From Ureibacillus composti (GTDB lineage: Bacteria > Bacillota > Bacilli > Bacillales_A > Planococcaceae), in the NCBI GenBank assembly GCA_030348875.1, contig JAUCEP010000002.1:3365001-3429000 (forward strand): a stretch of 64,000 bases of DNA. The letters are read 5' to 3'. Numbering within the stretch: the stretch's first letter is position 1; each line of letters starts with the position of its first letter. Shown here piece by piece: positions 26,092 through 36,301 of this stretch. The position numbers and the translations under genes are program-made. A model generated the notes under the pieces. The model worked only from the letters and a program-made list of their open reading frames with translations, searched no databases and was not told the origin of the DNA.

Positions 26092-26168
26092 AAATTGTAC
26101 ACAATTTTTTAATTTTTGTACACAAAAAATAACGAATTGTATACTTAGTTTATAAATTGTGTACATTA
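26092..26168. promoter_or_regulatory. Array of four phased GntR-type operator sites
   Basis: TTGTACACAA (centre 26099.5), TTGTACACAA (26120.5), TTGTATACTT (26141.5) and TTGTGTACAT (26161.5) lie 21, 21 and 20 bp apart, which is two helical turns each. The first is a 16-bp dyad (26092-26107) and the second runs 26113-26128. The sites lie between the operon and the divergent gntR-type gene, so the regulator probably binds them cooperatively. Confidence 0.75.
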
Positions 26169-26240
26169 TTTACTTTTACCTTTAAATTTTTTCTCCAGAC
26201 TTATATACTAAATGGTAGAAGACTACTAGGAGCGATTGAA

Positions 26241-26855
26241 GTGAAGAAAAAAGATGTACATTCGTACACATATGCCTACGAATATATACGAGATCAAATT
26301 TTGAGCGGTAAAATTGACCCAGAAACAAAACTGACTGAAACAAGCCTTGCCGAAAAACTCGGTATAAGTCGTACACCAATTCGTTCAGCTATAGCAAAAC
26401 TTGAACAAGAAGGACTTATAAAAAATAAACGTATATTTATCCCGAGCTCCATCGATATGCGAAATATCTTTCAGGTGCGCATATTGCTTGAGGGTTACGC
26501 AGCCAAATATTGTGCTAATTTTATTACAGAGAATGCTTTACTTCGTTTAAGAGAATGTGTAGATATTGGACACAATGGAACAACTGAAGAAATAATGATT
26601 GCAAATTATCAGTTTCATCAGATTATAGTGGAAGAGACGAATAATCCTTTAATTACTGATATCATTGAAAGAATGCAATCGATTATTTATCTTGCTAGAA
26701 AAACTGTTGTGCAACAAAAAAGACCATTCCTAATAGACGAACATGAATTAATTTGTAACGCGATTGAATCACATAATGGAGAATTAGCAGAACAATTAAT
26801 GATTGAACATCTTCAAAAAGATTTAGAATTTAGCTTAAACCGTATATCTAACTAA
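26241..26855 (+). CDS. GntR/FadR-type transcriptional regulator
   Basis: A 204-residue regulator with a GntR winged-helix domain (YEYIRDQILSGKI, then LAEKLGISRTPIRSAIAKLEQEGL, residues 9-65) and an FCD-type C-terminal ligand domain. The latter is seen in RILLEGYAAKYC, FHQIIVEETNNP and the helix LAEQLMIEHLQKDLEF. The start is GTG at 26241, set by AGGAG eight bases away; the open frame extends further upstream, but only through the operator array. It is divergent from the sugar-acid operon and probably represses it until a pathway acid is present. The operator array just upstream implies autoregulation. Confidence 0.9.
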   Translation: MKKKDVHSYTYAYEYIRDQILSGKIDPETKLTETSLAEKLGISRTPIRSAIAKLEQEGLIKNKRIFIPSSIDMRNIFQVRILLEGYAAKYCANFITENALLRLRECVDIGHNGTTEEIMIANYQFHQIIVEETNNPLITDIIERMQSIIYLARKTVVQQKRPFLIDEHELICNAIESHNGELAEQLMIEHLQKDLEFSLNRISN

Positions 26856-26867
26856 TAAGAGAGTTTC

Positions 26868-26904
26868 GGCGAGACATCATCAGAAGAAATGTCTCGCCTT
26901 TTAA
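26868..26904 (+). terminator. Terminator of the GntR-type gene
   Basis: A 10-bp stem (GGCGAGACAT / ATGTCTCGCC) with an 11-base loop, followed by TTTTAATT. Confidence 0.88.
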
Positions 26905-26992
26905 TTATGGATGAAAAGGCTTCGTCTATGGAAAGTACACCCTTTCTTTATATCGCATACTATATAAAGTAGTAAGGGGGGTGTGAACATAC

Positions 26993-27814
26993 ATGGGTTT
27001 ATTCATCAATGAAAATGAACACCCGGGACTGTTTAGGCAAACTACTGCACCTATTGAGCCCAATCAAATTGAATATCGTAGGGATGCAATGGCGGATTTT
27101 ATGGAGGAGCAAATAGTCTCTAATAAAAACATTCATCGTGCAATCGACATATTAAATAACTCTCAGAACAAAATAACACAACAACAAGTAAGAAGATGGA
27201 AAGAAATAGAAGATCGATTAATTGAACTAAAATTCCTTACTTCTCGACATGAAAAACTAGAACATGATGTAATCGATTGGCTAGAAAAGTTAGAAAATCA
27301 AAATTCTGAATTACACGGATTGATAAAAACTGAAAAGCAAGACAAGCAAATACTTTTAAATAAAATACAAAGTGTCGATACCTCTCATGAAAATTTAGTC
27401 AAACAGTTACAGCAATTTGAACTTTCAAAGGAAGAGATTATTAAACGGTTAGATCAGTTTGACGGTATGAAAAATGAAGTGGTTCTAAGGTTAGAACAAT
27501 TAGGTACAGTTAATGAAGAAGTGTTACAAAAAATGGATCAACAACATGATTTACATCATCACATGGCCGAACAAATGACAGTAATTGAGGAAACCCAACA
27601 AGAAGTATTAAAACGTGTGGATCATCAGGAAGGATTTATGGAAAAGATGATCCATCAAATAGACCATGTTCGATTTATTTTATTTGAACGTACTAATTCG
27701 TTAGAAGAGAAAATTGAAAAGGTTTATCAACAAACCATATCTTTCATCCAAAAGTTTAAAAGTGATTCAAATAAAAAACCTACGCTTGTACCATATAAAG
27801 AGAACGATGAATAA
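26993..27814 (+). CDS. Coiled-coil protein of unknown function
   Basis: I do not recognise this 273-residue protein. Residues 1-60 are a mixed hydrophilic start (MGLFINENEHPGLFRQ). Residues 65-260 are almost entirely helical, with heptads and near-repeats of about 14-20 residues (EEIIKRLDQFDGMKNEVVLR, NEEVLQKMDQQHDL, QEVLKRVDHQEGFMEKM). There is no signal peptide or membrane segment. It is rich in Gln, His and Glu, and it has no cysteine. A GGGGGG site lies 11 bases before the ATG. It has its own terminator shared with tyrS. A structural or scaffold role in the cytoplasm or spore is possible but not shown. Confidence 0.75.
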   Translation: MGLFINENEHPGLFRQTTAPIEPNQIEYRRDAMADFMEEQIVSNKNIHRAIDILNNSQNKITQQQVRRWKEIEDRLIELKFLTSRHEKLEHDVIDWLEKLENQNSELHGLIKTEKQDKQILLNKIQSVDTSHENLVKQLQQFELSKEEIIKRLDQFDGMKNEVVLRLEQLGTVNEEVLQKMDQQHDLHHHMAEQMTVIEETQQEVLKRVDHQEGFMEKMIHQIDHVRFILFERTNSLEEKIEKVYQQTISFIQKFKSDSNKKPTLVPYKENDE

Positions 27815-27816
27815 AA

Positions 27817-27858
27817 AATAGACCCTTCAAACCTATTTTCGGTTTCAAGGGTCTATTT
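27817..27858. terminator. Bidirectional terminator, coiled-coil gene / tyrS
   Basis: AAATAGACCCTT and AAGGGTCTATTT pair in a stem of about 17 bp with one mismatch. T runs exist on both strands. Confidence 0.88.
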
Positions 27859-27861
27859 AAA

Positions 27862-29325
<1,464 letters not shown>

Positions 29326-29569
29326 TAAAAAAACCCTGCATGCAATAAATGCATGCAGGGACGTTATAATTAAAGTAACGCGGTACCACCCGGCTTGAAG
29401 AAAGTGAATACCTTCTTCCTCTCATAAGTCGTCTTATCGCGACGAACACGTCAAGCTCCAAGAACGTAATTCATGCTTATCACTATGACTAGCTTTCACC
29501 AAACCGCTAGCTCTCTAAGACAGGGAGTGTAAACACTACTTCAATCTTTTCAACACTTAAAAAACTATA
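29326..29569 (-). promoter_or_regulatory. T-box leader (tyrosine) of tyrS
   Basis: The minus strand carries the T-box signature GGGTGGTACCGCG (29381-29394 region), a stem I start (GAGAGCTAGCGG) and the specifier loop GAATTACGTTCTTGGAGC. There the codon TAC (29466-29468) designates tyrosine. The terminator stem (CCCTGCATGCA / TGCATGCAGGG, 29334-29360) is followed by seven T. Uncharged tRNA-Tyr would favour the antiterminator and switch tyrS on. Confidence 0.95.
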
Positions 29570-29575
29570 ATGAAT

Positions 29576-29603
29576 ATTCTACTATTATTTATCACATTGT
29601 CAA
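29576..29603 (-). promoter_or_regulatory. tyrS promoter
   Basis: On the minus strand TTGACA and TAGAAT are 16 bases apart. The start point near 29569 fits the T-box 5' end. Confidence 0.75.
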
Positions 29604-29665
29604 TAACTATGTTCGCACAACTTAGAAATATGCTATAATAAACGAGATTTTAGGGGGTGGATTAA

Positions 29666-32600
29666 GTGAAAAATTGGTTAGAACAGTTGAAAAGGCGAAT
29701 CGAAATATTAAACGAAAAAATAGAAATAATTACCTCTTCTAATCGAATGAGTAAAATTCGAATTACGGGAAGTGTACTATGGAATTTAGGACTAGTCTTT
29801 ATGATTCTACTCTTAACTGGTCTTGTATTTTTCTTTTCAATCGGAATGGGCTATTTCGCATCTCTCGTAAAGGATGAGCCTCTTCATTCAAAGAAAGAGA
29901 TGAAAGAACAAATTTATAGCTACGAAGAAACCAGTGAAATATATTTTGCAAATAATATTTACATAGGTAAGCTACGAACTGATTTAGAACGCCGTGAAAC
30001 ATCACTTGAAAATATATCACCATTAGTAATTAATGCCGTAATTGCTACGGAGGATGAATATTTTAGAGAGCATAATGGAATAGTTCCAAAAGCAGTTTTT
30101 CGTGGACTTTTCCAAGACATCACCAATTCATCTACACAAACAGGCGGATCTACATTAACACAACAACTCATTAAAAACCAAATCTTAACTAATGAAGTTT
30201 CTTATGAGCGAAAAGCTAGAGAAATCCTACTCGCCTTTCGATTAGAAAAATTCATGACAAAAGAAGAAATCTTAGAAGCTTATTTAAATATTATTCCATA
30301 TGGCCGTAATGCATCTGGGCGCAATATTGCAGGCGTCGAAACAGCTGCAGAAGGGATATTTGGAGTAAAAGCTTCCGAACTAACTTTACCACAAGCAGCA
30401 TATATTGCTGGAATCCCACAAGCACCTTTTGCATATACACCTTTTACTCAAAAAGGGCAATTAAAAGATGTAAATGGCTTACAACCTGGGATTGACCGAA
30501 TGAAGGTCGTTCTATTCAGGATGAAAGAAGTCGGTTATATTACGGATGAACAATATCAGGAAGCCGTAGCTTATGATATAACAAAGGATTTCCGCGAACC
30601 GGAAGCTCAAGCAGTTGATAATTATCCATGGATTACATATGAACTTGAGGCTAGAGCAACTAGAATCATCGCAGATATTTTAGCTGAAAAAGATGGAATC
30701 GACCCTAAACGACTAAAAGAAGAAGAAAATCTATTAGAAAAATATATGATTTTAGCTGATCGTGATGTTCGTTCTAATGGATATCGCATTTATTCAACAA
30801 TAGATAAAGAAATGTATGATTCAATGCAAGAACAAGCGAAAAACTTCAAATTTTATGGACATACATTTATGAAGACTGAAACCGACCCTGAAACAGGTGA
30901 AAATATTGATGTTCAAATGCCTGTTCAAGTAGGTAGTATACTAATTGAGAATAAAACTGGGAAAATCTTAAGCTTTGTAGGTGGTCGTGACTTTGAAATA
31001 ACTGAGTTAAATCATGCGACACAGGCCTATCGCCAAAATGGTTCGACAATGAAGCCTTTATTAGTTTATGCACCCGCAATTGAATATGGACTAATTGGTG
31101 CAGGAAGCCCAGTCGTCGATGTTAAATTTGTTCGTAAATCAGACGGATATTCTCCATCTAACTATTTAGTAAATGATGAACGTGGTATTATGCCAGCCCG
31201 CGAAGCACTTGCACATTCACAAAACTTAACAGCAATACGACTTTACGACAGAATTCTTGATCGACGTCCAGCTGATTTGTTAGAAAAAATGGATTTCTCT
31301 AGATTAACTGAGGGCGATTATACAAACTTAGCAACTGCAATTGGTGCCCTTGAAGTTGGCTCAACTGTTGAAGAAAATACAAATGCCTTTGCAACATTTG
31401 CTAATAATGGGCAGTTTATTGATGCTTATATGATTGAAAAAATTGAAGATTTAGATGGACACATTATTTATGAGCATAAAGTAGAACCTGTTGAAGTATT
31501 TACTCCCGAAACGTCTTATATTATTACGGATATGATGCGAGACGTATTAAAATATGGAACAGGTACAAGAGCAAAAAATACATTAAAGTTCTCTTCAGAC
31601 CTTGCTGCGAAAACAGGTACAACTCAAGATTATAAAGATGTTTGGTTTGTAGGCTACAACCCTAATGTTTCATTAGGGGTTTGGTTAGGTTACGATGAAC
31701 AACGCTCCCTTTACCAATTTAATAATCAGTATTTACAACCAAGTACACGAATAAATGTACTTTGGGCAACCTTAATGAATACAGCATATGATGTTAACCC
31801 AGATTTAGTAGGGGCAAAAGATCCGTTCCAAAAACCTGAAAATGTCGTAACCGCATCGTTTTGTGGTTTATCTGGACTAGCTCCATCCAATGCTTGTAGT
31901 AATGCTGGGTTAGTTCGATCCGATTTATTTAATCGAAATATTTTCTTACCAACTCAAGCAGATGATAGTTTTGTTTCAGCTTCTTCTGCAACTGTAAACA
32001 TTGATGGTCGAACATACAAAGCATTAGATTCAACACCTAGAGAGTTTACGTACTCAGGGGGTGGGGTTGGCTTGAATCAAGAGTTTGTCGACCGTATGTT
32101 GGGCAGATTAGGGGGAGATCCTTCAAAACTGCTACCAAGAAATTCATCATTAAGTAATCGAGTTGTCTCAGGAGCAACATTTAATCCTGATGGTAGTCCA
32201 CCAGCAGCAGTATCAGCAACTTTAAGCGGTAATACTATTTCATGGTCAAAATCTACCTCTAATGATGTTGTTGGATATCGAGTATATAATATTTCAGGTG
32301 GTGGACGTTCCTTTGTTTCATCTATTAGAAGTAGTGATGGACGAAGCATTACTGTTTCAAATGGAAGTTACGTAGTTGTAGCTGTAGATATTACTGGTAG
32401 AGAATCTTCACATTCAAATACTGTCACTACAACTACTAACAGTGCACCACAAACACCTAACCCGGAGAAGCCTGTGCAAAAACCAGATGAAGCCAATCCA
32501 AATTCGGGCGGAAATGGCGAGAAGCCAAAACCTGACCAAGGAAATGGAAATGGTAATGGAAACGGAAATCACCCGGGGAATAATAATGGGAACGGCAATG

Positions 32601-32671
32601 GCGGAAACACTGAAGAACCGAATAACGGTGAATCTGGAAACGGACCTACTAATCCAGAACAACCATCTTAA
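29666..32671 (+). CDS. Class A penicillin-binding protein (PBP1A family) with FN3-like domain
   Basis: A bifunctional peptidoglycan synthase of 1001 residues. It has a membrane anchor (about 35-66) and a GT51 glycosyltransferase domain (about 90-270; catalytic E129 in ATEDEYFREH, then GGSTLTQQLIKNQ). The transpeptidase domain has the catalytic motifs S460-T-M-K463, S518-Q-N520 and K649-T-G. An FN3-like domain follows (about 843-925). The last 75 residues are disordered, dominated by Gly, Asn and Pro. The start is GTG with GGGGGTGG five bases away. It sits alone, divergent from tyrS, where Bacillus subtilis has acsA. I do not assign a Bacillus pbp symbol. Confidence 0.93.
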   Translation: MKNWLEQLKRRIEILNEKIEIITSSNRMSKIRITGSVLWNLGLVFMILLLTGLVFFFSIGMGYFASLVKDEPLHSKKEMKEQIYSYEETSEIYFANNIYIGKLRTDLERRETSLENISPLVINAVIATEDEYFREHNGIVPKAVFRGLFQDITNSSTQTGGSTLTQQLIKNQILTNEVSYERKAREILLAFRLEKFMTKEEILEAYLNIIPYGRNASGRNIAGVETAAEGIFGVKASELTLPQAAYIAGIPQAPFAYTPFTQKGQLKDVNGLQPGIDRMKVVLFRMKEVGYITDEQYQEAVAYDITKDFREPEAQAVDNYPWITYELEARATRIIADILAEKDGIDPKRLKEEENLLEKYMILADRDVRSNGYRIYSTIDKEMYDSMQEQAKNFKFYGHTFMKTETDPETGENIDVQMPVQVGSILIENKTGKILSFVGGRDFEITELNHATQAYRQNGSTMKPLLVYAPAIEYGLIGAGSPVVDVKFVRKSDGYSPSNYLVNDERGIMPAREALAHSQNLTAIRLYDRILDRRPADLLEKMDFSRLTEGDYTNLATAIGALEVGSTVEENTNAFATFANNGQFIDAYMIEKIEDLDGHIIYEHKVEPVEVFTPETSYIITDMMRDVLKYGTGTRAKNTLKFSSDLAAKTGTTQDYKDVWFVGYNPNVSLGVWLGYDEQRSLYQFNNQYLQPSTRINVLWATLMNTAYDVNPDLVGAKDPFQKPENVVTASFCGLSGLAPSNACSNAGLVRSDLFNRNIFLPTQADDSFVSASSATVNIDGRTYKALDSTPREFTYSGGGVGLNQEFVDRMLGRLGGDPSKLLPRNSSLSNRVVSGATFNPDGSPPAAVSATLSGNTISWSKSTSNDVVGYRVYNISGGGRSFVSSIRSSDGRSITVSNGSYVVVAVDITGRESSHSNTVTTTTNSAPQTPNPEKPVQKPDEANPNSGGNGEKPKPDQGNGNGNGNGNHPGNNNGNGNGGNTEEPNNGESGNGPTNPEQPS

Positions 32672-32826
32672 ATTCATTTAAGAAAAAAAATTAAAAACCA
32701 TCACTTATCAAGGAAAAGCTTGTATGACCGACATCGTAAAAAATTTAAATGTTCTCATACTTCATTTATTCTCGGTAATGATAAACACTCCAACAAATTA
32801 AGAAGTGCAAACCATTCTTTTGAAAG

Positions 32827-32859
32827 CGCGGCCTACTAATGTAGGCCGCGTAATTTTTT
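32827..32859 (+). terminator. GC-rich terminator hairpin downstream of PBP
   Basis: A perfect 10-bp stem (CGCGGCCTAC / GTAGGCCGCG) with a four-base loop, then TAATTTTTT. Confidence 0.8.
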
Positions 32860-32967
32860 GAATTATTAGTAGGACACATTAAATGAGAGGCCTCACACAA
32901 TGCCAGTGGGAAAATGCTAAGGTAACATGTGTAGGTTATTAATGTTTTCTTTATTCTAAACAAAACT

Positions 32968-33003
32968 AAAGGCCACAAAAGCCTAGAGCTTTTGTGACCT
33001 TTT
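32968..33003. terminator. argD terminator
   Basis: A 15-bp stem (AAAGGTCACAAAAGC / GCTTTTGTGGCCTTT with a G-U pair) downstream of argD on the minus strand. T-rich flanks exist on both sides. Confidence 0.78.
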
Positions 33004-33029
33004 ACTTTTATTAATTCACTAATCTACTA

Positions 33030-34181
33030 TTATACTGTTGTTGAAACCTTTAGTAGAATTTTTTCAATAATCTCGACCGCTTGATCAATTTCCTCATTTG
33101 TAACTGTTAATGGTGGAACTAAACGAATTACCTTTGGACCAGCAGCTACAACAAGTAATCCTTCATTTTCAGCATCAACAATGTATTGTGCCACATCTTG
33201 ACCACCGCATTCGATTCCAATCATTAACCCTTTTCCGCGAATATTAAATTGATTTTCAGGAAGTACTTCTTTTAATTTTTTAACCAAATACTCAGATTTC
33301 TTTTGCACATCATTTAAGAACTCATCATTAAAGACATTGTCCACAACAGTTTGAGCTACTGCAACACCTAATGGATTACCACCATATGTAGTACCGTGTG
33401 TTCCAGGACCAAATGTATCATACAATTCTGAAGTTCCTAAAATCCCACCAAATGGGAAGCCTCCAGCAATTCCTTTTGCCATTGAAACGATATCTGGTTT
33501 TAGTGCAGTTTGTTCAAATGCGAAGCGAGTCCCTGTACGCCCAATTCCAGTTTGTACTTCGTCTACAATTAATAAAATATCGCTATTGTCACAGATTTCC
33601 TGAATTGCTTGTGCAAATTCATCTGTGATTACGTTTACTCCACCTTCACCTTGAATTACTTCAAGCATAATTGCAGCAACTGAATCATTAACAGCTTCTT
33701 TAAGTGCCTGAACATCGTTATATGGTAAATAAGTGAATTGGCTTACTAAAGGACCAAATCCTTTATGGATTTTTTCTTGTCCTGTAGCTGTCATTGCACC
33801 AAAAGTTCTACCATGGAACGATTGTTCAAAAGTAATAATATGATGTTTTCCAGTATGTTTTCGCGCTAATTTAATTGCTGCTTCGTTAGCTTCTGCACCA
33901 CTGTTACAGAAAAATGCATGTGATAAATGATTATCTTTCACAAGTGATTCTGCTAGTTTTACTTGCCCAGGGCTCTCATAAAGATTGCTAGTATGCCAAA
34001 TTTTTTCACTTTGTTTTTGGATTGCTTCTACAAGAGCGGGATGAGCATGTCCTAAACAACAAACTGCAATTCCACTTGTAAAATCTAAATAACTTTTACC
34101 ATTTTGGTCTTTAACAACTGTACCTTTTCCTTCTACGATACTAATTGGTCTTCTTGAATAATTATTAAATAATGCACTCAT
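33030..34181 (-). CDS. argD: Acetylornithine aminotransferase
   Basis: ArgD transfers an amino group from glutamate to N-acetylglutamate semialdehyde, giving N-acetylornithine. The 383-residue class III aminotransferase has the PLP lysine in SMAKGIAGGFPFGG near residue 240, HHIITFEQSFHGRTFG and LIVDEVQTGIGRTG. It starts MSALFNNYSRRPISIVEGKG, with AAGGAGC before the ATG. It is the last gene of argCJBD. The carAB and argF genes that continue this operon in Bacillus subtilis are not here. Confidence 0.95.
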   Translation of the reverse strand: MSALFNNYSRRPISIVEGKGTVVKDQNGKSYLDFTSGIAVCCLGHAHPALVEAIQKQSEKIWHTSNLYESPGQVKLAESLVKDNHLSHAFFCNSGAEANEAAIKLARKHTGKHHIITFEQSFHGRTFGAMTATGQEKIHKGFGPLVSQFTYLPYNDVQALKEAVNDSVAAIMLEVIQGEGGVNVITDEFAQAIQEICDNSDILLIVDEVQTGIGRTGTRFAFEQTALKPDIVSMAKGIAGGFPFGGILGTSELYDTFGPGTHGTTYGGNPLGVAVAQTVVDNVFNDEFLNDVQKKSEYLVKKLKEVLPENQFNIRGKGLMIGIECGGQDVAQYIVDAENEGLLVVAAGPKVIRLVPPLTVTNEEIDQAVEIIEKILLKVSTTV

Positions 34182-34293
34182 TGCACTAGCTCCTTTATGT
34201 CTATTTCTAACTGTTGGAAGATTCGGTCTTTTCTGAGTTGATTTTGGTCAAAAATATGTTCACTTGCTTTTTGTCAATTAAACAATTTTAAAT

Positions 34294-35085
34294 TTAAAGA
34301 GAATAATTAGGTTCGTTAATTTCAGATAAAATCTTCGTTCCTGTTAAACTATCATCTACTATTTGAACAGAAGGAACCCCTGCTTCTAATACTTGAAGTG
34401 CGCCTTGTACTTTTGGAATCATTCCACCATAAATATGGCCTTCTTCAATCCATTGATTAATTAAAGTTTCAGTAGCCTCTTTTTGATATTCATCTAAAAT
34501 TCGAATTCCTGAAACATCCGTTACAAGTAATAGACTTTCAGCACCTACAGCTAATGCCACTTCACTTGCCACAGTATCCCCATTGATATTTAACCCTTGA
34601 CCATCAAGTGACGTTCCAACACATGCGATTACAGGCACTACATTATTTGCAGCTAATTGTTCAATGATTTCTGTATTTATTTTTTTAATTTCACCAACAA
34701 AACCATAAGTCTCCTGATCTAAGAACTCGCACTGAATTAACCCCGCATCAAATCCATTAAGTCCAATAGCTGCAATTCCAGCTTTATTCAGTTCGAAGAC
34801 TAGTCTTGTATTTACAGTACCGATTAACGTATTTTGAACGATATCGATCGCATCTTCGTTTGTAACACGAATTCCGTTTATTGCATGAGTTTTAACATTT
34901 TGCTTTTCAAGCTCTCTATTAATTGCTGGGCCACCACCATGTGTAATAATTACATCATAGCCCTGTTCCTGTAATAATTTAAAGTTGGAAAAGAAAGATT
35001 GATTCAACCCTTCTAATGTACTTCCCCCAAGCTTAATAACAATTTTTTTACGATCTGTATGATGCGTTGATTTGTACGTAGTCAT
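34294..35085 (-). CDS. argB: Acetylglutamate kinase
   Basis: ArgB phosphorylates N-acetylglutamate. The 263-residue amino-acid kinase has the P-loop-like VIKLGGSTLEGL near residue 15, THGGGPAINRELE, the GIRVTNEDAIDIV segment and NINGDTVASEVALAVGAE. It lacks the N-terminal helix of arginine-inhibited forms, so feedback control by arginine is unlikely at this enzyme. The start overlaps the end of argJ by 38 bases. GGGGGTGTG nine bases upstream supports it, and no other start codon precedes the conserved KKIVIKLGGS. Confidence 0.94.
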   Translation of the reverse strand: MTTYKSTHHTDRKKIVIKLGGSTLEGLNQSFFSNFKLLQEQGYDVIITHGGGPAINRELEKQNVKTHAINGIRVTNEDAIDIVQNTLIGTVNTRLVFELNKAGIAAIGLNGFDAGLIQCEFLDQETYGFVGEIKKINTEIIEQLAANNVVPVIACVGTSLDGQGLNINGDTVASEVALAVGAESLLLVTDVSGIRILDEYQKEATETLINQWIEEGHIYGGMIPKVQGALQVLEAGVPSVQIVDDSLTGTKILSEINEPNYSL

Positions 35086-36274
35086 AAGTTAAATCACACC
35101 CCCATGCGAATCCATGTCCTTCACCTTGACCTAAAGTAACAGAAATTTTCACTTCATTACCTTTTAAAATTGTAATAAGTTCTTCCTCTGAAAATGGAAC
35201 AGGCTCCCCATTTTCAACCATCATTGCGTTACCAATTTTTATTGTAATTTTTTCAGGATCTACTGTTGCACCACTATAACCTACAGCAGCAATAATACGT
35301 CCCCAATTGGCGTCACATCCGAATACGGCAGTTTTAACTAATGGAGATCCTACAACTGTTTTCGCAATTTTACGAGCTTCCTCATCAGAAATAGCGCCAT
35401 CAACTTCAACCTCAATTAGTTTCGTTGCCCCTTCACCATCTCTTGCAATGGCTTTCGCTAAATCTTCTGCCACTGCTTTTAAAGCATTGTAGAAGTTCGC
35501 CCAATCAGGATGAAGTGGTGACAATGGTTCATTTCCAGCTAATCCATTAGCTAAAACTAATACTGTATCATTTGTTGATGTATCACCATCAACAGTAATT
35601 GAGTTAAATGTGATATCTGTAATTTCAGATAATGCTTTTTGCAATTCATCTGATTCAATATTTGCATCTGTTGTAATAAAACCAAGCATAGTCGCCATAT
35701 TTGGCTCAATCATTCCTGACCCTTTTGCTGTTCCAGAAATAATGACTTCTTTTCCATCAATGATTGTACTATACGTTGTATCTTTCATTACTGTATCAGT
35801 TGTTAAGATTGCTTGAGCAAAGTTAATTCCATTTTCTAGAGTATCCCCTAGTTGAATCTTTTCAACACCAGTACGAACTGGAGCCATATTCATGATTTCA
35901 CCGATTACTCCAGTAGATGCGACACCTACCAAATATGGTTCAATGCCAAGCTTTTCTGCTGCAAGCTGTTGCATTTCATACGCATCCGCAATTCCTTGTT
36001 TTCCAGTACATGCATTTGCATTTCCTGAATTAACAATGATTGCTTGCATTTTCCCACTATTGTAAACAACTTCTTTTGAAACTTTTATAGGTGCTGCATG
36101 TACAGCATTTGTTGTAAAGACACCTGCAACACTAGCTGGTACTTCACTTACTAACATTGCTAAATCTTTTTTCTTATGTTTGATACCGCAATGAATTCCA
36201 TCTGCAGTAAAACCTTTTGGTGAAACAATATTTTTACTAGATAATTTCTTTAACTCAATTACTAAATTTGACAT
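35048..36274 (-). CDS. argJ: Bifunctional glutamate N-acetyltransferase / amino-acid acetyltransferase
   Basis: ArgJ recycles the acetyl group from acetylornithine to glutamate and, in bifunctional forms, also acetylates glutamate from acetyl-CoA. The 408-residue precursor is cut before the nucleophile T195 in EPNMATMLGFI. The oxyanion region VASTGVIG (117-124) and SITVDGDTSTNDT are present. With no argA or argE in the operon, it probably performs both reactions. It lies 27 bases after argC and overlaps argB. Confidence 0.96.
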   Translation of the reverse strand: MSNLVIELKKLSSKNIVSPKGFTADGIHCGIKHKKKDLAMLVSEVPASVAGVFTTNAVHAAPIKVSKEVVYNSGKMQAIIVNSGNANACTGKQGIADAYEMQQLAAEKLGIEPYLVGVASTGVIGEIMNMAPVRTGVEKIQLGDTLENGINFAQAILTTDTVMKDTTYSTIIDGKEVIISGTAKGSGMIEPNMATMLGFITTDANIESDELQKALSEITDITFNSITVDGDTSTNDTVLVLANGLAGNEPLSPLHPDWANFYNALKAVAEDLAKAIARDGEGATKLIEVEVDGAISDEEARKIAKTVVGSPLVKTAVFGCDANWGRIIAAVGYSGATVDPEKITIKIGNAMMVENGEPVPFSEEELITILKGNEVKISVTLGQGEGHGFAWGCDLTYDYVQINASYRS

Positions 36275-36301
36275 TTTCTTTTCTTTTCTCCTTTTTTCAC
36301 C

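Larger units (their letters stand above)
32672..33029. other. Intergenic stretch between PBP and argD
   Basis: AT-rich DNA with two hairpins (32827-32859 and 32968-33003) and no convincing gene. The first hairpin lies about 155 bases after the PBP stop, which would give a long 3' untranslated region or end a short independent RNA. Confidence 0.6.
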
